64,000 bases of DNA, taken from Anaeramoeba flamelloides. Lineage: Eukaryota > Metamonada > Anaeramoebidae. A model generated the notes under the pieces. The model was given only the letters and a program-made list of their open reading frames with translations, was not told the DNA's origin and ran no database searches. The stretch is from NCBI GenBank assembly GCA_027625915.1, contig JANTQA010000023.1, forward strand, positions 5,332,001 to 5,396,000, given 5' to 3'. The position numbers were made by a program, and so were the translations under genes. Shown here piece after piece: positions 22,591-35,877 of the stretch. Each line of letters begins with the position of its first letter. Within the stretch, counting starts at the first letter, position 1.

Positions 22591-24675
22591 AAAATAAAAT
22601 AATATTTAAAAATAATAAAAAAATTCATTGTCTATTTTTTATTATTTTTAGATCTTTAAAGCTAGAAGAATTTTTGTCTTCTTGAAAACTGTTTTAAAAT
22701 AACGGACTATTAACAAAAAAGTTATTGTTTCTAAAATACAACATTTTTAAAAAGTTATTTTCTTTCTCCCTTTTAAACTCTCAAAATAGCAAACACTCAT
22801 TAATAACAACACCTTTTGAATCCATTTTTTTACATAAAAAAAAATAACTAGTTAAATAAGATCTAGAGAAAATTCACATTTCATCTATTACCATGTATCT
22901 TCCTTTATTGAGAATAAGACACCATTTCCAAAAACTCAACTATTTATTTCTTAAAAAAAACAAAAAAGATAAAAATTCAATAATACTCTAAATCGGTAGA
23001 GTGTTATTTAAAAAAGATCCTTTTTCAAGAAATAACCAATATAAAGATGTTTGGAAAAATGGTTATTTCTTTTCATTTTTCTAGCTTAGGTTTCAAAAAA
23101 ATAATAACTTTCTTAAATATGTTGTAAAATGTAGATTGATTGCAAAACAATTCAATTGTTTTAAAAATTATTAATTAATTCAGAGATTGTTATTGGAAAA
23201 TTATTTCTGAAATATTGCAAATAATTTGATATTAGAAGGATTATCAGGAAAAGGAAGCAGAAATACCCATTCTTGGGTTTTTGCGTTGGTAATTAATGAG
23301 TTAATCTTTGAAATTAGAAAATTCAAAAAATAGTTACTTTATGGAAGTTCTAGATACAAATTATTCGAAACGAGAAGAATATTATTTATGTTTCTATATT
23401 TAGATTTGGAAAAGGAATTTCAAAAAACAATTTCCAAAAAATGAATATTTTTATTTGTGATTATTTTGTACAAAAAGTAATAATTTATTTTGCAATGTAC
23501 TCGGAATCTAAAACAGAAGTGTTTTTTAAAAATGGGCTTATTACCTTCACAATTTAAACATCTAAAAGGCAGAAAGACTGGTTTTCTTCCTTATCAACGA
23601 CCAATCAAAAAAAACCATTAAACTCTAGGTGTTTTCTGTCAAATACAAAGATATGAGAAGAAGAAGAATAACAAGAAGAAAACAAATGTTCAAGCAATCT
23701 TAATGTTTCAGGATAATGTGTTTAAGTTCTTGAGGAAGCTTTTGAAAAATCATCCAACCCATTTCAATTTTCATAGAATAAATGAAAATGTTTTAACCCT
23801 AGAAAACATTCTTTAAAGAACACGTTAAGCATTATTTATATCAAAAGTTGTTTTATTTAACATAACTTACAATACTTCCATAAAATAATAAACTATCAAT
23901 TTTATCTTTATTTATTACTTTTACTGATCGAAAGGATGTACCATTCTGTCAACAAACCAAATCAGTGAAAATAAAATGAAAACTCTTTGATCTGATTCTT
24001 GATACAATCAAGTATCTTTTTTTTTTATTTTTTAAAAGAATTACTTTTTTTTTTAAGGATCTATTATTTAATCAAAAAAAATTTGTCTTTTTTAAAAATA
24101 TTGTTGAATTGTTCCTAAAGCCAACAATTATTATAAAGCGGATTTAATTTTCCTCACGATATTTGGGTATTTATCTCGATTTTTGGATCATTATAACTAT
24201 TTTATAGAATCTTGAGATTTGTGATATTATCGTCAATTTTATTGATTATCATGATTTGATAAAAATATCCCGATTTTTGGAATCTTCTCGTGACTTAACA
24301 ATAGATATCATCCAATCCACTATTTCTGAAATTGAATTCATTTCAAAAAACTAATAACAGTGAAATAATTTCACAATTTTTTTCTATTTAAATCAATTAA
24401 TGCTAATATGATTTCAAATATTGATCATTCTTGAGTTAAACAATTCCATTTTAATAATTCCAATTCACAATTATTCTGAGATATTTATTCAAAAAAAATA
24501 ATTAACCATTTTATCATTTTTTTTTGACCAAATAAATAATATAATAGAAAAATCAAATACAAATAAAATATAAATAAAAAAACAAAGATAAAAAATTATC
24601 AAATATTTTTTTTTGAATTTAATGTAAAAAAATAATGAAATAAAGAAAAAAGAATTATAACTGACTGAAAGCGCA
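22591..24675. other. Intergenic, no gene recognised
   Basis: No ORF of note. A 29-codon frame at 23532-23621 (+), reading MGLLPSQFKHLKGRKTGFLP, has a less biased composition than its surroundings. It is too short to call. Confidence 0.45.
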
Positions 24676-27600
24676 TCATTTATTTTTATATTGGGTTCTT
24701 AATTTGTGATATTTATCAACCATCACATTATTTTTTTGGATTAATTGGTTAATTCTGATATTTTTTTCTTTTATTTTTGATTGGTTTCTTCTGAGCTTTA
24801 TTTGTAAATGATGGATATTATTTTCTTTACTATTTATTTTCTTTTCTTGATTTGAAAGCAATTTTTTCAATTTTCGATATTCCGAGGACAATCTAATATA
24901 TTTAGTTTCGATCTGTTTAAAGCTTTTTGCTGATTTTGGATCCGTTTTAGATTTTTCAAGATCGGTAGTTAAAGATTTAATCTTATTTAGGGCCAGCGTA
25001 TGCCTTTTATGGTAATTTGCCTTCACCGCATGATAATTTTTTACGATTTGATTATTTTTTTTGATTAAATTATTTAAATGCTCATTTTTTTCTTTTATTA
25101 ATTTTGAATTAGCTTCCATTAGTTTCTGCAAAGTTAAGATTTTTTGGTTTTTTAATAGAATTTCGCTATTAACATCGTTAACATCATATTGGTCATTTAG
25201 CATTACTAAATTTTTGATCTCTTTTTTCAAGTCTTCAAATTTATTTGTAGATTGCCCCGTTTGCAACGTTAACTGCGTTTTTAAGACATTATACTGATCT
25301 ACCATTTTATTTTTACTTCTTATTAACGAATTGATCTTTTCAATTTTTTCTTTATTCTTTTGATTTAAAATTTTGATTTTTTTATTTTTTTTTTGAAGCA
25401 TTGCTTTAAAATTGTTTGAAATTTTGTTGTTTTCCTTTGCTTGGAATTCATTTTGATTATTTCCAATACTTTTCTCTCTCTCTAACTCTTTTATGTGCGC
25501 CTTTTTATTTTTTTCTTGTTCAGCTTTTAACAATTTTTTATTTTTTTGTAAGTCAAATGTCATTTTTTTTAATAAATTTTCTAGTTTTTTTTTTTCAATT
25601 TCGATGTTTTTCAATTTTTCAATTTCCTTTTTTTTTTCATTCAATTTATCAATCAGAATTTCTTTATTTTTAGTATTATTTTTTTGCTTTTCAGCTTTTA
25701 ACAATCGTTTGCTTTTTTGCAAGTCAAATGTCATTTTTTTTAATAAATTTTCTAATTTTTTTTTTTCAATTTCAATTTTTTGTAATTTTTCACTTTGCAT
25801 TTCGTTATTAGTACGTTTACTTTTTACGTTCTTATTCTTATCGCTGTTCGAATTTTGATTTGTTAAATTACTTATTTGCCTTTTCAATTTTGTTATCATA
25901 ATTATTTTTTGTTTGATTTTAATTTTTAATGATTTATTTTCTTCAATTATTTTTCTATTTTCTTTAGTCAGTGTATGCACTGTTTCTTTATTCTCATTTT
26001 TACGCGTAATCGTTGATTTGGATTTATTATTCTTCAAGTTATTGAGTTCTTTTTTTAATTTTGTGATCAAAACTAATTTTTGTCTTGTCTTAATTTTTAA
26101 TGATTTATTCTCTTCGATTAATTTTTTTTTTTCATTATTTTCTTTTTTCATTAATTGATTATTTTTCAGTTGCTTTTTTAAATTTTGAATTATTTTGACA
26201 TTTAGATCTTCTCTCTTTTTTAATTCTCTTTTTAAATCTTGAACTTCTTTCACATTATTATTATTGCTGTTATTTTGTTTTTTATTATTTTTCACTAATT
26301 CTTTTTTTAAATTATTTATTTTTTTTAAATTATCATTATTGTGGTTCTCATTTTTATTATTTTTAAGCAATTCTTTTTTCAAATTATTTATTTTTTTTAA
26401 ATAATTATTACATTGGCTTTTTAATTCTTCATTTTCTTTTTTAAGATTATTGATAACTAAATTATTATTTTTTAATTTGTTATTCATTTTTTTAAAAATT
26501 TCCTTATTCTTATTATTCTTATTATTATTCTTATTCTTATTGGTGTTTGGTTTTTTATTTATTACATTATTTGTTTTTTCATCTTTTTTATCTTTATTGT
26601 TTTCATCTTTTGATTCTTTATTATCTGTTTTTTTTTCCCTTTCATCTTTTAAATCCTTATTTTGATAAATCTTTAGTTGATTTTTTAAATTTAAATTATT
26701 TTTTTTTAAATTGAGAATTTCCTTTCCATAAGAAATTTTCAATTTTTTTAATTCCATTTTAATTTGATTTTTCGAATCTTGTGTCATTTCTTGGTTAGAA
26801 CTACTTTGCAATTTTGAATTTTTTTGTTCCAATACTTTAACCTTTTCCTTTAAACTATTATATTCTTGAGTTATACCACGGAGTTTTTTTAAAACAATAA
26901 AGGCTTGATTTTTTTCTTCTTTAATTTTTGCAAGTTTTTTTTTCAATTTCTCATTTTCGGAGTGTAATTCTTTATTCTTTTCCTTAAATTGATCTTGGAT
27001 GCTGTCCATTTCTTTTTGATTGCCACTCTTTTGACCCTCTAATTTGTATTGTGTTTTTTCAAGTCTCTCTTGTAGCATTGTATTTTGCTCCAGCAATGAA
27101 GTGTTTCGCAATTCAATATTTTTTGTTGTTCTTCTGAGATCGAGCAGCTCTTGAAATTCTACCTGCCCTAACGAACTTTGCCGATTTTTTAATAATTGGA
27201 TTTTGGTATTAAATTTCTCTTTTTGTAAATTTGCTTCTGTAAATTTAATTTCCAAGTTTTTAATTTTCTTTAAATCTTCTAGTTTGCTCTGTTTCAATTC
27301 GTCTTTAACCCTTTCAAGTTCCTCTCTTAATTGATCATTGGATTGCTTCAATTTTTGTTTTTCATTTTTAAATTTACCGTTCATCTCTGTTAATAATTCT
27401 TTCGTTTTTTTGATAATTTTTTCTTCATAATTTTTTGTTTTTTTTTCTGACAACAATTCTTTACATTGATCATAAGTTTCATTCAATAAGAAAATTAATT
27501 CCTCCCTTTCATTTTCTTCTTCAGATGCTAACCCATTTTCATTTTCATTTTCATTGCCATTTCCATTGCCATTTCCATTGCCATTTCCATTACCATTGCC

Positions 27601-29284
27601 ATTGTCATTGTCATTGTCATTGTTGTTATCTGATTTCTTTTTTAAATTCATAATTAATGCTTTTAATTTCTCAACAAACAGTGAATATTTTTTTAATTCA
27701 ATCGCAGAATCCTTTTCTTTAATTTCATTCTTTAATTCCATAATTTTTAAATTTTGGTTCTTCATTAATTGTGTAATTTGAAAATTATAATCATTCTTAA
27801 TTTTTGATTTGTCTTTTTCAAAATCCTGAATTTTTAAATTCAAATTCTTATTTTTTATTTCTAATTCTTTAACTGTTTTGTCATTAATCAGATTTGTAAT
27901 AGCAGTTTCTTTAGTTTTATTTTCCAATTGTTCCAGTTTCTTTTCCAATTGGCTTGCTAAAAAAAGTTGTGTGTTATATTTGGAATTGATTTTATTGTTT
28001 GTTAATTGTAATTTCTCAAAGTTTTGATAATTAAACTCAAGCCCGTTTTGAGACTTTGTATTAAAACTTAAGATTGGTTTGCCATCCTTTGTTGTGTTCT
28101 CAAACTCCTCTTCACTTTCAGAATTTAATTTTTTTGATGTGCCCGTTTCTGTCTCTGAACTTGATTCTGATCTTGCATATTTTATGTTTCTTTCTTTATA
28201 AACTCGATCTGAAAACGAATTGATTAAGAGGATTAAATGTTGCTGTGACCGTTTAGAGATCCCACCCAATTGTGTTTGATGGAAATCACTATTTGGACAT
28301 TTTAATGAGGAAACTAATAATATAAGAAGAATTGTTTTAATAGTCTCTTCGTTTCCTTTAATAGATATCTCGTTGATGTTATCCAATTGGATCTTTTGGT
28401 TAATTTTTTGTGTTTTTGTTTTGTTATTATTTTTTGTGAAGATTTTGTTTTTGTTTTTGTTTTTTTTGGATAAAAAGGTAAAACTATTTCTTTAAATGGA
28501 AAAAAGTTTTCAAAAAAAAGTGTTTTGAATAATTACTGGTTTTTTGATCAATTTAGGAGAGAGTTCCTCGATGCCCTTATAAATGTTTTTAAAATTAAGT
28601 GTTTTTTTAACAATATCTTTTTGAATATTTTTTGACTCGTCTATTGCTATTGGTGTTGAAATAATAGTATTTAGAATCTCGCCAATACGAATACCGTCCC
28701 ATAATGACTTGATTGTTTTGTACCTTATTTGAGAATATGTGTTTACCTTTGTTAAAAATTGGAGAAAAGTTTGCAAATTAAAAATATTTTAGATTTGAAA
28801 AAAGAATTTGTTAATGGTTAGGTGTGAAAGGAGTTCTGGGGGTTTTAAAGAAAGATAGTGTTCGAACTTTTTCAAAACTTTTTGTTTTTTTGAGAATACT
28901 TTTTTGACTTTTGTTTTTTCAAACGTTTAAAATTTTTTGGATTTGTAGAAAATATAACAACAATTAACTCAATCTTTAAGTGAACAAAAATTGAGTTAGA
29001 GTTTAATTCAAGTTTTTTGTAAAAAAATTGTGTTTTTTTTTTGTCTTTTTATCACAAGCAAAGGTAGAAGAATGTACTTATTGACGATCTTTAAAACACT
29101 AGAAAAAAAAAGTCCAAAAATTAAAACCAAACCAATTGCTCAGATTAGAGGTTTCAGTGAACGACTTTACTTTGTCTTAATTAAATCCCCTTTTTTTTTT
29201 TTTTTTGAATAGAAGGAAAAGAAAAGAAAAGAAAAAAAAGTTAATACTTACCCACTCTAACAAAGCGTCATCTTCTATGCTCAT
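24676..29284 (-). CDS. Hook-domain long coiled-coil protein, three exons
   Basis: Exons 29252-29284, 28537-28746 and 24676-28392 join in phase 0 across introns of 505 and 144 bp, giving about 1319 aa. The first exon supplies only MSIEDDALLEW; the second continues VNTYSQIRYKTIKSLWDGIR, and the third begins IQLDNINEISIKGNEETIK. Together, residues ~1-150 follow the HOOK-domain pattern (LL.W.NT.......I..L.DG...GE.L..I, then a helix set ending QQHLILLINSF). Residues ~150-1319 are nearly continuous heptad-rich coiled coil, interrupted by an Asn/Gly repeat of (NG)n then (NE)n at about 27535-27625. Hook proteins join cargo or organelles to dynein and microtubules; a scaffold role at microtubules or the centrosome is the inference. 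It is longer than animal Hook (about 720 aa) and no C-terminal cargo domain is recognisable. The Hook call rests on a weak pattern. Confidence 0.8.
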
Positions 29285-30039
29285 CGGGAAAGGCTTGTTT
29301 TATGGTTCTAATTTTTTACAATCAAGAAAATGATTTTTTAAAAAAAAGAAGAAAATGAAAATATTTATTCCCATTTTTGTAGAGTTGTTTTTCAATTTTT
29401 AAAAATTGGACTCTTTTGAATACGATAAAGTTAATTGATGAAATACGGATTCTTTTTAGTTACTCACTAAAGGACGAGTAACGATTATTTCTTATTTATA
29501 CAAGGTAATAGAGTATTTATTTTTAACAAAGATTCAATTAAGGACAACTTTGAAGATTGAATTTCAAAAATGTGTTTTTATAATGGATTGTTGGTTGGTA
29601 ATTTCGACAAATATTTAGTCAAGCTGGATCTAGAAAGAATAAAATGACATATTTTTGCAAAATTTTTAATATTATCATTTCTGTGATTTCTGTGTATTCT
29701 GTGAGATCTAAAAGAGAAAAAGAAAGTTAGGAAAAAACATCCTTTTAAGAAAATTACCACACATACGAAAAGAAATACCCTAAGACCTTGTTTATAAATA
29801 TCAAATCAATTTTTTTCATGTAGTGGAAAGTTAACACTGTATGAGCTTTTAATATTGAGAAGATCAAAACTGAGAATAATAATAAAGAATTTGGAATTAT
29901 TGATGATTATTTTATATTGAGTTAATCATCTGACAAAAGCAGGATAAAATATTTAAGTAATCTATCAAATTCATCAAAATCCACATTTTCCGAAAAAAAT
30001 TATATATCATTTTTTCTTTTTATTGTATAAAAATTTTTT
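29285..30039. other. Intergenic upstream of the Hook-like gene
   Basis: No gene recognised; small frames on both strands look random. This includes the presumed promoter of the divergent minus-strand Hook-like gene, but no clear core element is visible. Confidence 0.4.
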
Positions 30040-30725
30040 TTTCTTCTGAAAAATAAAAAAACTAACAATTTTCACAAATTTTACTTCCATTTAGATCGTG
30101 AAATGCAAAAATCCCACAAAACACTCAACCAAATTTATCTTCAAACTTGAAATTTGGTTTTGAGAGAAATGATACAAACAAAAAAAAATGTCACATGAAA
30201 ATAAGCAAAATGTTCAGAGTGTTTGTTCATGGAGGTTCTGTTCAAAATATCAAAGAGGGTTTATACAATAATTGGAAAGCGTTTTTCGGAACTTTAATCC
30301 AAGAAAAAATAAAAAGAACCTAAAACAAAAACTTAAAAACAAAGAGAAAGCAACAACTCCTTTGTAATGAATTGTTCTGATTTATCAGTACAATTGAACA
30401 ATTCATGCAACCTAAAATCAAAACCCATATACCATGCGATCTTTTAAATTTGGAGTCATTTATCAAGAGTGTTTGAAATGATCTTGATTTTTCAAGCTCA
30501 TAGAAAGGGTAATTATTTTTCATTTTCACATTTCTTAATAAGGGTGTTTGGGTTAAGATTCCTAAAAATTTCTTGAGGACTTTTCATTAAATATACTTTT
30601 ATAATTTTTTGATCCATATTTCAGATTATTTACATCACTTTACAATTTAAATGAGATTAGATAAAAAGGTGTGGAGGTAACTTGATAAATTGCCAAAGTA
30701 GTTTTAGCTTGAAAAATAAACACCC
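30040..30725 (+). repeat. family D diverged repeat, copy 1
   Basis: Collinear with 58630-59795. Shared blocks: ATTTGGTTTTGAGAGAAATG versus ATTGGGTTTTGATAGAATCG; TTAATCCAAGAAAAAATAAA followed by AGAACC; CTTAATAAGGGTGTT; and TTTAAATGAGATTAG. The interior has expanded or shrunk, and the copies are strongly diverged. The element type is unknown. Confidence 0.55.
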
Positions 30726-32764
30726 CTTTCACAACTTTCTAGAAATGAATTATCGTTTTGAAAGAAGTTAGTTTTTCTGAATTAATTTTTCAAAAAGATC
30801 AACCTCCTTTTTTTTTTGATTTTTAGTGTTGAAAAACAAAACAGCTTTATTTAATAAAATCTCATTTTTAGTAAAATTTTTGAGATTCTGTAATAACAAA
30901 AAACATTTAAAATCCAATCTAATTATAAAAATACAAGAAAAATAAAACAAATTTTTCTTCCGAGAAAAACAGTTGTTAAGATAACCCATGAAGACTCAAT
31001 ACGCAAGTGGTACAAATTAAAGAAAGTACTTTTTTTTTTCGAGAATACCTACACATTAAATGATGAAAGCAAATGGCAATAAACAATAAGAAAATATGGA
31101 ATTGATTTCTTATAGTTCTATATTTAAATAAGAAATTCAAAAAAGAAAAGGTTCAAAGGCAATGTCTTTCTAAAAAAAATAGAGAAAATTTAGGATACTA
31201 ATATTGTTCCTTAAAAAAATCAACAAATTTGATAACAATTGAAAACAGTTTCTTTTATTACCATAAAATTTACTTAAAATATAAATGGTTTTTACCTTCA
31301 AAATGGATTGGGCTTGTGTATACTATTGAATATTGAATTATAGGCTGTATTGAAATTAGAAGAAGAAAAAAACCATGGTTTTTATTTTTGGCTTCACTAT
31401 AATGAAAAAATACAATTGTAAAATTCAAGTTAGACAAAACTACTACGTTCATTAACCTTTCATTGTTAATAATAGAGTTTATTTTCAATATAACCAAAAT
31501 TACAGAACTTCAAAGTCATTGGGGCTATTGTATTTATTATTGTAATAGGAATAACCTTTTTAAAAGTCTCAAGTGGAAAAAAAGCACTATTTTTGGAGTA
31601 AAAAATTACAAATAAACAGAAGAATGAATTTTAGCATAATTCAACTTGGCGATATTTACTTGATGGATAATAACTAATAGTTTTGAAAATATTGTAATAA
31701 ACCAATAAAACCGAAATAGAGAGAAAACACATGACGATGAATATTTTATGTCCCAGGTTTTTCTGGACTTGTAAGAATCTAGTAAAATCATAGATATTTT
31801 TGTTGATTCTGTTGAATCCACGAAATCCGAAAGAAACTACCCACTAAGTGTGTATGGTGCTTTGTTTGATTGTTAATTTCAAAAATTAAAAAAAACCTAA
31901 CTGAATTGTACTAGGTTTTTTTTTACTTTTTGAAATAAACTGAAAATTTCATAAATTTTAGGTTTATTACAAAAATTAAAAAAAACTTATGGTAAAATCA
32001 AAAAAAAAATCTTTTTTTTAATTTATATCCAAAAATAATTCCATAATAGTCAAAATAATTGGTTATCCATTGGGGATATATTTATTAATATTTAAATTTT
32101 TTTAAAGATATTAAAATAACCACTAAACTGTGAAAAACAATTTTTTTTCAAATTTTTTACTATTAAATTGGAAAAAAATCTTAATAGAACCTGAAAAATT
32201 GGATTTTCTCACTTAAATTTGTTTGATATCTTAAAAAATAGATTTTTAATGCATATATATTTTATTATCCAATAGAGTTTATTATAAGAGAAGTTATTAA
32301 AAAGGGTAAATTTTAAATGTTTAATTTTTTTTACAAATAATTTTTCATGATCTTACTATGTTTTCAGCTCAGGTCAAAGATATTTTTACACTCTATTATT
32401 CAAGTTTATAATATTCGAACAACTATGTTTCCATACTCTTTGAATTCGAAGTTATTGAACAGGGTACTTCAAAGTCCCCTATTTAACAGATAAAGTGACT
32501 GGCTGTATAAATTATGAACAATAAAAGCATAAAAATACTACACAACGTACGTAGAAAAAACTAATTCGTTTTTATTATTATTCAAGGAGGGTGGCATCAA
32601 AAAAGTCCTTCTATTTACCATAAGCTTTAAAATTTACCCCCCCCCCCCCCGAAAGTTATGATAAAAGAAATAAAAAAAAAAAAAAAAAAACCAATTCTAA
32701 TTATAGGTTGAGGATTGTTAACTTTTTAATGTGGACACACTCACCATTTTAAATATCATCTTTA
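30726..32764. other. Intergenic, no gene; contains a C14 run
   Basis: No supported ORF. Positions 32637-32650 are fourteen consecutive C, exceptional in DNA this A/T-rich. Frames at 30768-30989, 31270-31497 and 31606-31821 (minus) have random composition. Confidence 0.45.
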
Positions 32765-32900
32765 GGGATTAAATTCTACCAAGGAGAAATACAAAATTAA
32801 AGTATCTTGTTATTGGATGTAAATCACATAAATACTCAAGTGCTCCAATGCCTCTCATAATTCGATTCGTAAAATAGTACGAAAAGCTAGCCAAATCAAT
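32765..32900 (+). mobile_element. family B terminal fragment
   Basis: GGGATTAAATTCTACCAAGG, then GTAAATCACATAAATACTCA and a CGATTCGTAAAATAG-like block, follow the order of the family B terminus at 57500-57609 (inverted) and 19798-19908. Only one end is seen; the flanking bases are TTTA, one mismatch from the TTAA of other copies. Confidence 0.55.
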
Positions 32901-33762
32901 TAAAAATGATACTTAAATTTATAAAAAAATCCACAATTTTTGAAAAAAACTAAATTTAAAGACAGATTATAACGGATGAACAATCATAAAAATTTTTAAG
33001 TTGAATAATACCTTTCTTAAATTTATTTAGAAATGTAGTTTAGTAACCACAAAAAGTCTTTAATTTTCAAAAATTAAATAATTAATTCGTTATTTTTTGA
33101 TAAATTATTTCACTTAAGAGAAAATTATTTTGATAATATAAATTGAATAAAAAAAATATAACAAAAATGATCATTTTTTGTGTTTTTATTATTTATTATC
33201 GTTCTGTAAATCTAAGAATTTAATTATTAAAAAACTATTTATTTTGCAGTTATATTTTAACATTTTTAAACATTTTGATATTATATTTGTAATTTTTTTA
33301 TAATTAGTTTTGGAAAAGAAATAAACTATTTTTATAAAAATGGGGAATTTGCAATATTTAACCTGTAATAAAAAACCCAATAATTTATTGATAAATTATA
33401 TTTATAATAGATTTTTTTGGAGACTAATTTAACCATTTAATACTAATATCACGCGATTCACTCACATTTATAACATTTCTTAATTCTAAATGAATCATTA
33501 TTGCTGTAAATTCCTTAATTCTGGAATAAAATAAAAAAAAAACGGACTTCCCAAGAACAATTGAACATGTAATAGAACTAATTATTATCTATATATTATT
33601 TTGTTATTGAAAATTAAAAGAAGCAATTAATTTTATTTTCCCCTACTAATCTTGGTAAAATAGCATGTAAAGACTTGGTTACCCTGCCAAACAAATTAAA
33701 AGTTCTGTTTCTTTCTTTTCTTGAAGACCTATAGTTAAATTAATAGAGAAACCAAAAAAAAA
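32901..33762. other. Intergenic, no gene recognised
   Basis: A/T-rich, possibly decayed interior of the family B copy that starts at 32765. No supported coding or terminal repeats. Confidence 0.35.
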
Positions 33763-34380
33763 AGTGTTCACAATAATGTGCACCCATAGACTATAATCTA
33801 TATTTCATAATATAATCCATTCCTTTTTTTCTTCTTGTTTTAATGGAATATCCAAGCCACTTACCCAAAAGTATAACCACACTAAACCCTACTGTGAAGG
33901 TCAATTCAGTGATGTTTTAAGTAGATTCAAAATTAAGAATTGAATTTGTTCAAAATTTTTTGTAAAATTCTCTTAATTTTGAAATTTTTTATTTTTTTGA
34001 TGATAAAAATTTTCTTCAAAAATTTACTCTATTTTTTGAGATAAATTTTGCAATTTGTTCCTTCATTTTTAGAATTTATTATTGCTCAAAAAATAATAGA
34101 AACCTAGAGAAACCAACATGATACATACTTCGGGTTTATTGTCATTTTTTTTAATCTGTTAACGTACAGGTCTTCTATAACAAAACAACACGATTTTTAT
34201 TTTGAAAAACCAATCAGACTTTTCTGCAAACTTTATTTTTACCAGTTAATTAAATATAATTTTATTGAAGTTCATTTATTCAAACAAAATTCTGAAAATG
34301 AAGGATTAAATTCAAAAGTGTTCTCAAATAATAGAGACAATTTTGTTGGACAGTTTTTCACTCTATAAAAATTGAGAAGA
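33763..34380. mobile_element. family C element plus partial inverted arm
   Basis: The left end AGTGTTCACAATAATGTGCA corresponds to the left end at 46013. The blocks ATAATC-TATTTCATAATATAA, TTTTTTTCTTCTTGTT, AAATTTTGCAATTTGTTCC and CTTCTATAACAAAAC follow in family order, and the end is near ACCAG (34245). From about 34280, AAATTCTGAAAATGAAGGAT is the inverted form of the same family, so this copy is also part of a palindrome, now broken. Confidence 0.6.
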
Positions 34381-35877
34381 ATTGTTAAAAATGGGAAAAA
34401 TTATGATTAATTTCGAACAAATTTATTCCTAATCTCGAATTTTTACTTAAAATTGAATATCTTTCGCTTAAAAAATGATTTACTTTCATATACATTTTGT
34501 TTATTTATAGGGTGTTGTGTTGATATATGAAGAAGAAAAAAAAAAAGAGTTTGAAACTCAACTTTTATGGTACTGATATATTCTAATTAATTTCTAAAAA
34601 TTTTTCGGTCAATTACCATTTTAAAAATCTTGAAATTTTTCTAATTAAAAAGTCAAGGACAAACAATATTGTGAAGAACAACTAATTTTACAGAGTTTCT
34701 TAACATTTGGATTCATAAAATACTTTATTCAAAGCTTGAGTCTTATAATTTCAAAAAGGAAAATTAAGTAAAAATTTCCAAACATAAATAACAATTTATC
34801 CATATTAAACGCTTGACTTTTTGCTACTCTATTATTTTGGAAGTGAAAGTACCTTTCCTTTTTAAAAAGATGTCTTAGTGAATGTTCGCTAAAATATAGG
34901 AAATGTGATATTGAGATTTGGTTACACCAATAGGCGAACTTCTTGATCCTCCAATAATCATTCCAATTCAAAATTTCCCATTTGTTTTGGGAAACAAGGC
35001 TAACAAAATGTGACAAAAAATTTTTCAAAATCATTCCAAAGCAACAGAGAAAGTAACCAATAGTGTTATACAACGATTTTCAAAGATATTTTGATACACA
35101 TTTTTTTCAAATCGTTTTTCAAACAAACAGCTTGTAGGTTTTGGAAGAATAGATTTTGATTTTGATTTTAATTTGAATTTTAAATAATACTTTTTTCGTA
35201 AAAATCAAAATCTTCAATGAAATAAATTGGTGTGTTAAAATTTCTATTTTAGGCAGAGAAACGATTTTAGAGGGTACTTTCAAAAAAAGGCGATTTTTTC
35301 TTAATGGTACAAAAAACATTTCCTGTAAAGAAGAAAAACCTCTCTCATTTTTGAGTTCAATTACTAGGACAATTAACCAAAAATATCTTCAAATTTCCAA
35401 TTGGTTAAAACAAAAATAAAGACTATAGTATTCATCAAAACAAATCCCAAAACATCTTAATTCTTTCTTATCAAAAAAACAATCAAAATGAAATACTCAA
35501 AACTTGAGTAACAAACACTAATTGAAAGTAAAAAAAAATTGAGGAAAAAAAAGAAAAATATTCTCAAAAGTTAAGCAACTAATGGGAAACTTTCGCTAAA
35601 CTTTTTAAAACCGTGGAATTTTCCTCCAAACACAATTACTATGATAATATTTAAAAATTCCTTTGGATCCAGAAGATACATAATTGTACTAAAATTTTCC
35701 TTTATTCTTTAAAAGCCAATAAAAAAAGACTGTAATAAAGTCAAACGTGGTTAAATTAGAACTTTTTTCCGATTTTTCTCACCTTTTGTCAGAAGATTGG
35801 AAAAATTTTCATTTTTTTTTAAAAATTCAAAAAAAAAAACATTTCCTTCTGTTTTCGGAATTACCACCAACAGAAAA
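34381..35877. other. Intergenic, no gene recognised
   Basis: No supported gene. The frame upstream of 35878 (from 35797) is open but Phe/Lys-rich like random A/T DNA, so it is not taken as coding. Confidence 0.45.

Noticed and set aside
23532-23621. 29-codon frame MGLLPSQFKHLKGRKTGFLP...
   Set aside because: Too short to separate from chance despite a better-than-random composition.
29030-29212. 60-codon plus-strand frame in the first intron of the Hook-like gene
   Set aside because: It lies opposite the intron, starts in poly-T and has no recognisable motif; the intron is required for the HOOK domain to be continuous.
35797-35877. 27 codons upstream in the frame of the PH-like gene
   Set aside because: Translation is Phe/Lys-rich as expected of non-coding A/T DNA; Met at 35878 gives a typical start followed by ordinary sequence.
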